Source: Clavaria fumosa
Taxonomy: Eukaryota; Basidiomycota; Agaricomycetes; Agaricales; Clavariaceae
Assembly: GCA_951802425.1 (NCBI GenBank)
Contig: OX637796.1
Location: 1,302,001-1,366,000 of the forward strand
Direction of reading: 5' to 3'
DNA length: 64,000 nt
A program made the position numbers and the translations under genes. Under the pieces are notes generated by a model, which made no database searches, was not told where the DNA came from, and was given only the letters and a program-made list of their open reading frames with translations. Shown here piece by piece: positions 61,012 to 64,000 of this stretch. How positions within the stretch are numbered: position 1 is the stretch's first letter; each line of letters starts with the position of its first letter.

Positions 61012-62312
61012 ATGTCTCGACAGGACAAGTCCACCACCGAACGACACGCCAAGGCTCTCAGAGAGCTAATCAAACGACCGGAGAATAAACTATGCGCAGA
61101 CTGTAAACGCAATGGCCAGTGAACGCGTTCTCACTCTTGTGTAATCATCTGACGGTTCCCGCCAGATCCCCGCTGGGCGTCTTGGAATTTGTGGGTCTCT
61201 TCAGCCCACATAGTCTGCAACTACGATTTCACTTACGTTGTGCCAGGGGCGTGTTTCTGTGCATACGATGTTCAGGCATCCACCGCGGAATGGGCACTCA
61301 CATCAGCAAAGTAAAATCCGTTGATCTTGACGTTTGGACCGCTGAACAAATGACTGTGAGTGATCCCTCAATAACCAGGCCATATTACTCATTAAATCAT
61401 AGTCAATCAACAAATGGGGAAATCGCAGAGCAAATCTGTATTGGGAAGCGCATCTCAAGCCTGGGCATCTTCCTCCCGATCAGTAGGAGCCTTCTCATCT
61501 CAGGATTCTAGAAACGACTCACCATTGCCATACTTAGCAAAATGGAGTCCTTCATCCGCTCAAAGTATGAGTCCCGCCGATGGGCCTTAAGTGAACCGCC
61601 ACCCTCTGATCCCTCTGTCCTGGACGACGCTTCGCAGCCCTCCACACCGCCACTCGCTGAGCCCCCTGCAAACCGCGATGCCAAACCGAGTAGTCGCTCT
61701 GTTTCTTTGCCCCACACCACTGTTAAAGCTGGGTCTCATCCGCTTCTCTCAACGTCCCTAAATCAGCGCGCCTCTCCCTCCGTCCCGACTCGAGACCAAC
61801 CCCCCGAACCTGCAACCAAACCAGACCCCGCCCCTATTGCCAACGATCTCCTCTCGTTGGACTTCCATGCCCTGCCACTAAAGGCCGACATTCCTGCGCA
61901 GGTGCCCGAGTCCAGAAAAGACATCAAGCAGGATATCCTGTCTCTGTACTCTAGTCCGGCGATGAACGCTCCACCGCCAACCCCGGCTTCTCATCAATTT
62001 AACTCTCTCCACGCACAGACCTCTTGGGTTGCACCTGGTCACACCCAACAGGTGCCCACACAGCCCACGCAACCAACGAGCATGATAGGCAATACGGGTA
62101 CAGGATTATGGGGCGTGAATTCAGGTTGGAGCTCTTCCGCTGCAACTGCTAATGCGTGGAGCATTCCTACCTCTCCACCAACCATTCTTGGAACTTCCAA
62201 CCCTTGGGTCTCAACAGCCTCAACCTCGACGACTTCCCGCCCTGGGGGCGATTTGTTCGGAGCTCCCCCAAGTCAGCAAAAGGAAGATGCTTTTGCAGAT
62301 ATCTGGAAGTAA
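61012..62312 (+). CDS. AGE2: ArfGAP of the Age2/SMAP type
   Basis: Exons 61012-61114, 61166-61190, 61247-61355, 61403-61482 and 61538-62312 close in frame to 363 residues. The start [20 protein letters not shown] leads to the zinc finger CADC-x(16)-CIRC, with [20 protein letters not shown], then [19 protein letters not shown] (catalytic Arg in HRGMG), [16 protein letters not shown] and [13 protein letters not shown]. The rest is Pro/Ser/Thr-rich and ends GDLFGAP...DAFADIWK. ArfGAPs stimulate GTP hydrolysis on Arf at the trans-Golgi/endosome. Intron 1 (61115-61165, 51 nt) begins GCCAGT. It is the only choice found that yields the conserved DPRWASWN, since the next GT is out of phase and a stop follows. 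Confidence 0.93.
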
Positions 62313-62674
62313 TGATAGATGCATCAGACATTAGAAGTTCTACCTGTCATAGCCCTTTCATCTGTAATGATCATATACTTGGCGCATTCTGATGCGACTA
62401 GTAGGGTAACACATCCGCCGGCGAAGACCTGGCAACAGGAATTATTTGTATTTACAGTAACATGACTAGCAGATAAACCATCCCATTCCTGCCCATGTCA
62501 GAAAATGCCTTCACATACTCCCCAATCGCACCTTTCAGTCGCAGCGAGGATTAGCAGAAGTACATTGGAGAAACACGTGACACGCGCTGTTTTGAGCACT
62601 TCCGCAGACTAGCGCGTGACCCAGCGCGACGCCTTTCTCTCATTCATTGACAACAACTGTACTGACAGCCAATC
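62313..62674. promoter_or_regulatory. Intergenic, 3' end of AGE2 and promoter of CAND1
   Basis: 362 bp without a gene. No specific element recognised. Confidence 0.4.
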
Positions 62675-64000
62675 ATGACGAAGGGCTACCTAATGAGCAG
62701 CCTCATCGAGAAGGTGAATCATCGTCCGAGATAAAACTTTCTAGACCACTGACAATATACTATACATAGATGCAATCTCCTGATCAGGATTTCCGGTGAG
62801 TTGAAGGATGCGTCTTCGCATCCATTCTAAATCAAGGGTAGGTTTATGGGTTTGAATGACTTGATGTCTGAGATCAAGCAAGATCCCTCGTCCTTCGCCG
62901 GTGATGAAGCAATGGAGAACAAGGTTCTCAAACAGGTGTTGGCGTTGGTGGAAGACAAGATATCGGAAGTAAAGAACTTGGCGGTCAAATGGTGCGTTGA
63001 TTCATTGTCACCGGTCTCTGACTTGTTGAAATTTGTCCACTCTCTCTGAAGTCTGGGGCAACTCATGAAAATTGCCCGAGAATCGCAATTGGAATACACA
63101 ATTGAGAAATTGATTCAATTCTCAGGTGGTCAAGATGACGAGCTCAGAGACATTTCCAGCCTTGGTACATCTCCCCTTCATAACTCAATGGTTCAGGAAT
63201 CCGGTTGACCATGTCCTAGCCCTCAAAACTATCACAGCCGAACTACCTCCAGAGGGGAAAGTCGCGTCAAGCGCTTGCTCAAAACTATCTCCGAGATTAC
63301 TCATTCAAATTCAGAAAGTGCGTTGCTTCCTGCCTGCTACATATTTTTTCATTAGCCTCCTTCGCTCAATGGTTCATACACAGCCCTCTACCCCACCCGA
63401 GACGCTGATAGAAGCGCTTTCCATTCTTTCCATTTTGATTAGCCGCTTTCCTGCGCATGTAGAGAGCGCAACAGCTACGCACCCTCCTCTCAAGATCCTT
63501 CCACCGCTCCTTTCTCACCAACGCCCTATCATACGCAAGCGGGCCATCATCACCATCTCACAATTCATTCCCATTTCAAATCAGGCCCTGTTTTCTGATC
63601 TTTTGGAGACGAGCGTCTTTCCATATCTGAAAAGCGATACGGCCACTGCAGATGAACAGAAGACGACCGTTCAATTGGTAGCGGCAATTGCGAGGAATTC
63701 ACCAATGCATATCAGTCCGGTACTGCAGGATATAGTGCCTGCCATACTAATGGCTGTGCAAAGAGATGACGACGAGCTCAGAGAAGCGAGTCTGCAGGTC
63801 AGGGGCCCTAGCAATGAATCTTTGAAATCGCATTGAATCACCTAAACCAGGCACTCGAAGCTCTGGTCCTAAGGTGTCCAGGGGTCACAGGCCCTTTCCT
63901 TGACCCTATTATCCAAGTTGGCATCCAGTTTATCAAATATGATCCTGTTAGACCTTTCCCTTCATTTACCCGTTGAATTTGCCACTCAGTCGGATCCTCA
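62675..64000 (+). CDS. CAND1/TIP120 (cullin-associated NEDD8-dissociated protein), 5' part
   Basis: The start MTKGYLMSSLIEK (39-nt first exon 62675-62713) is followed by MQSPDQDFR-FMGLNDLMSEIK, VKNLAVK-CLGQLMKIARESQ, SGGQDDELRDISSLALKTIT and AELPPEGKVASSACSKLSPR across introns of about 60 nt. Then come the HEAT repeats PPETLIEALSILSILISRF and SHQRPIIRKRAIITISQFIP. This is the N-terminal HEAT array of CAND1, the exchange factor for SCF cullin ligase substrate receptors. The protein is normally over 1,200 residues; the gene runs off the right edge, so only about the first quarter is here. Confidence 0.92.

Overview
The window reads as nuclear DNA of a filamentous basidiomycete, most likely an Agaricomycete. 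Genes are dense and cut by many introns of about 48-75 nt. The housekeeping proteins are fungal in type, a decayed Plavaka-type transposase sits at the left end, and a 7-TM family of the basidiomycete DUF6533 kind is tandemly amplified. No ribosomal RNA, tRNA, CRISPR or organellar feature was seen. All assignments come from reading the sequence and from memory of protein families; no database search was run.

Layout. 1-6.85 kb is a gene-free repeat zone: a Plavaka remnant, several short satellites and hairpins, two large CNG-type trinucleotide tracts, and a 1.08-kb near-perfect palindrome (4905-5980). 6.85-25.9 kb is ordinary gene space: a type II membrane glycosyltransferase-like gene (+), an FAD-dependent DAO-type oxidoreductase (+), a large Ser/Gln-rich protein with a Bni4-like C-terminus (+), SLD3-like (-), VPS35 (+), BCP1 (-) and PUT1 proline dehydrogenase (+). 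SLD3/VPS35 and BCP1/PUT1 are divergent pairs.

25.9-56 kb is a roughly 30-kb segmentally duplicated array. It holds seven minus-strand copies of a multi-exon DUF6533-type membrane protein gene. Between them lie fragments of exactly three other genes, all of which survive intact in or beside the array: PUT1 (left border), CIA1/CIAO1 (embedded at 51.9-53.2 kb) and the LTA4-hydrolase/aminopeptidase gene (right border). Several fragments are chimeric (LTA4H intron joined to PUT1 exon; CIA1-PUT1-CIA1 mosaics) and recur with the same breakpoints, so single rearrangements appear to have been amplified with the array. One block is inverted.

56-64 kb returns to ordinary genes: LTA4H (+), VPS4 (-), an AGE2/SMAP-type ArfGAP (+) and the 5' part of CAND1/TIP120 (+, cut by the window end). 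VPS35, VPS4 and AGE2 all act in endosomal or vesicle traffic, but they lie far apart and nothing suggests co-regulation.

Exon models below were built by hand from splice consensus, reading phase and remembered family alignments. Those for VPS35, BCP1, PUT1, AGE2, the oxidoreductase, SLD3 and the Bni4-like gene close in frame from start to stop. Several introns appear to use GC-AG ends.
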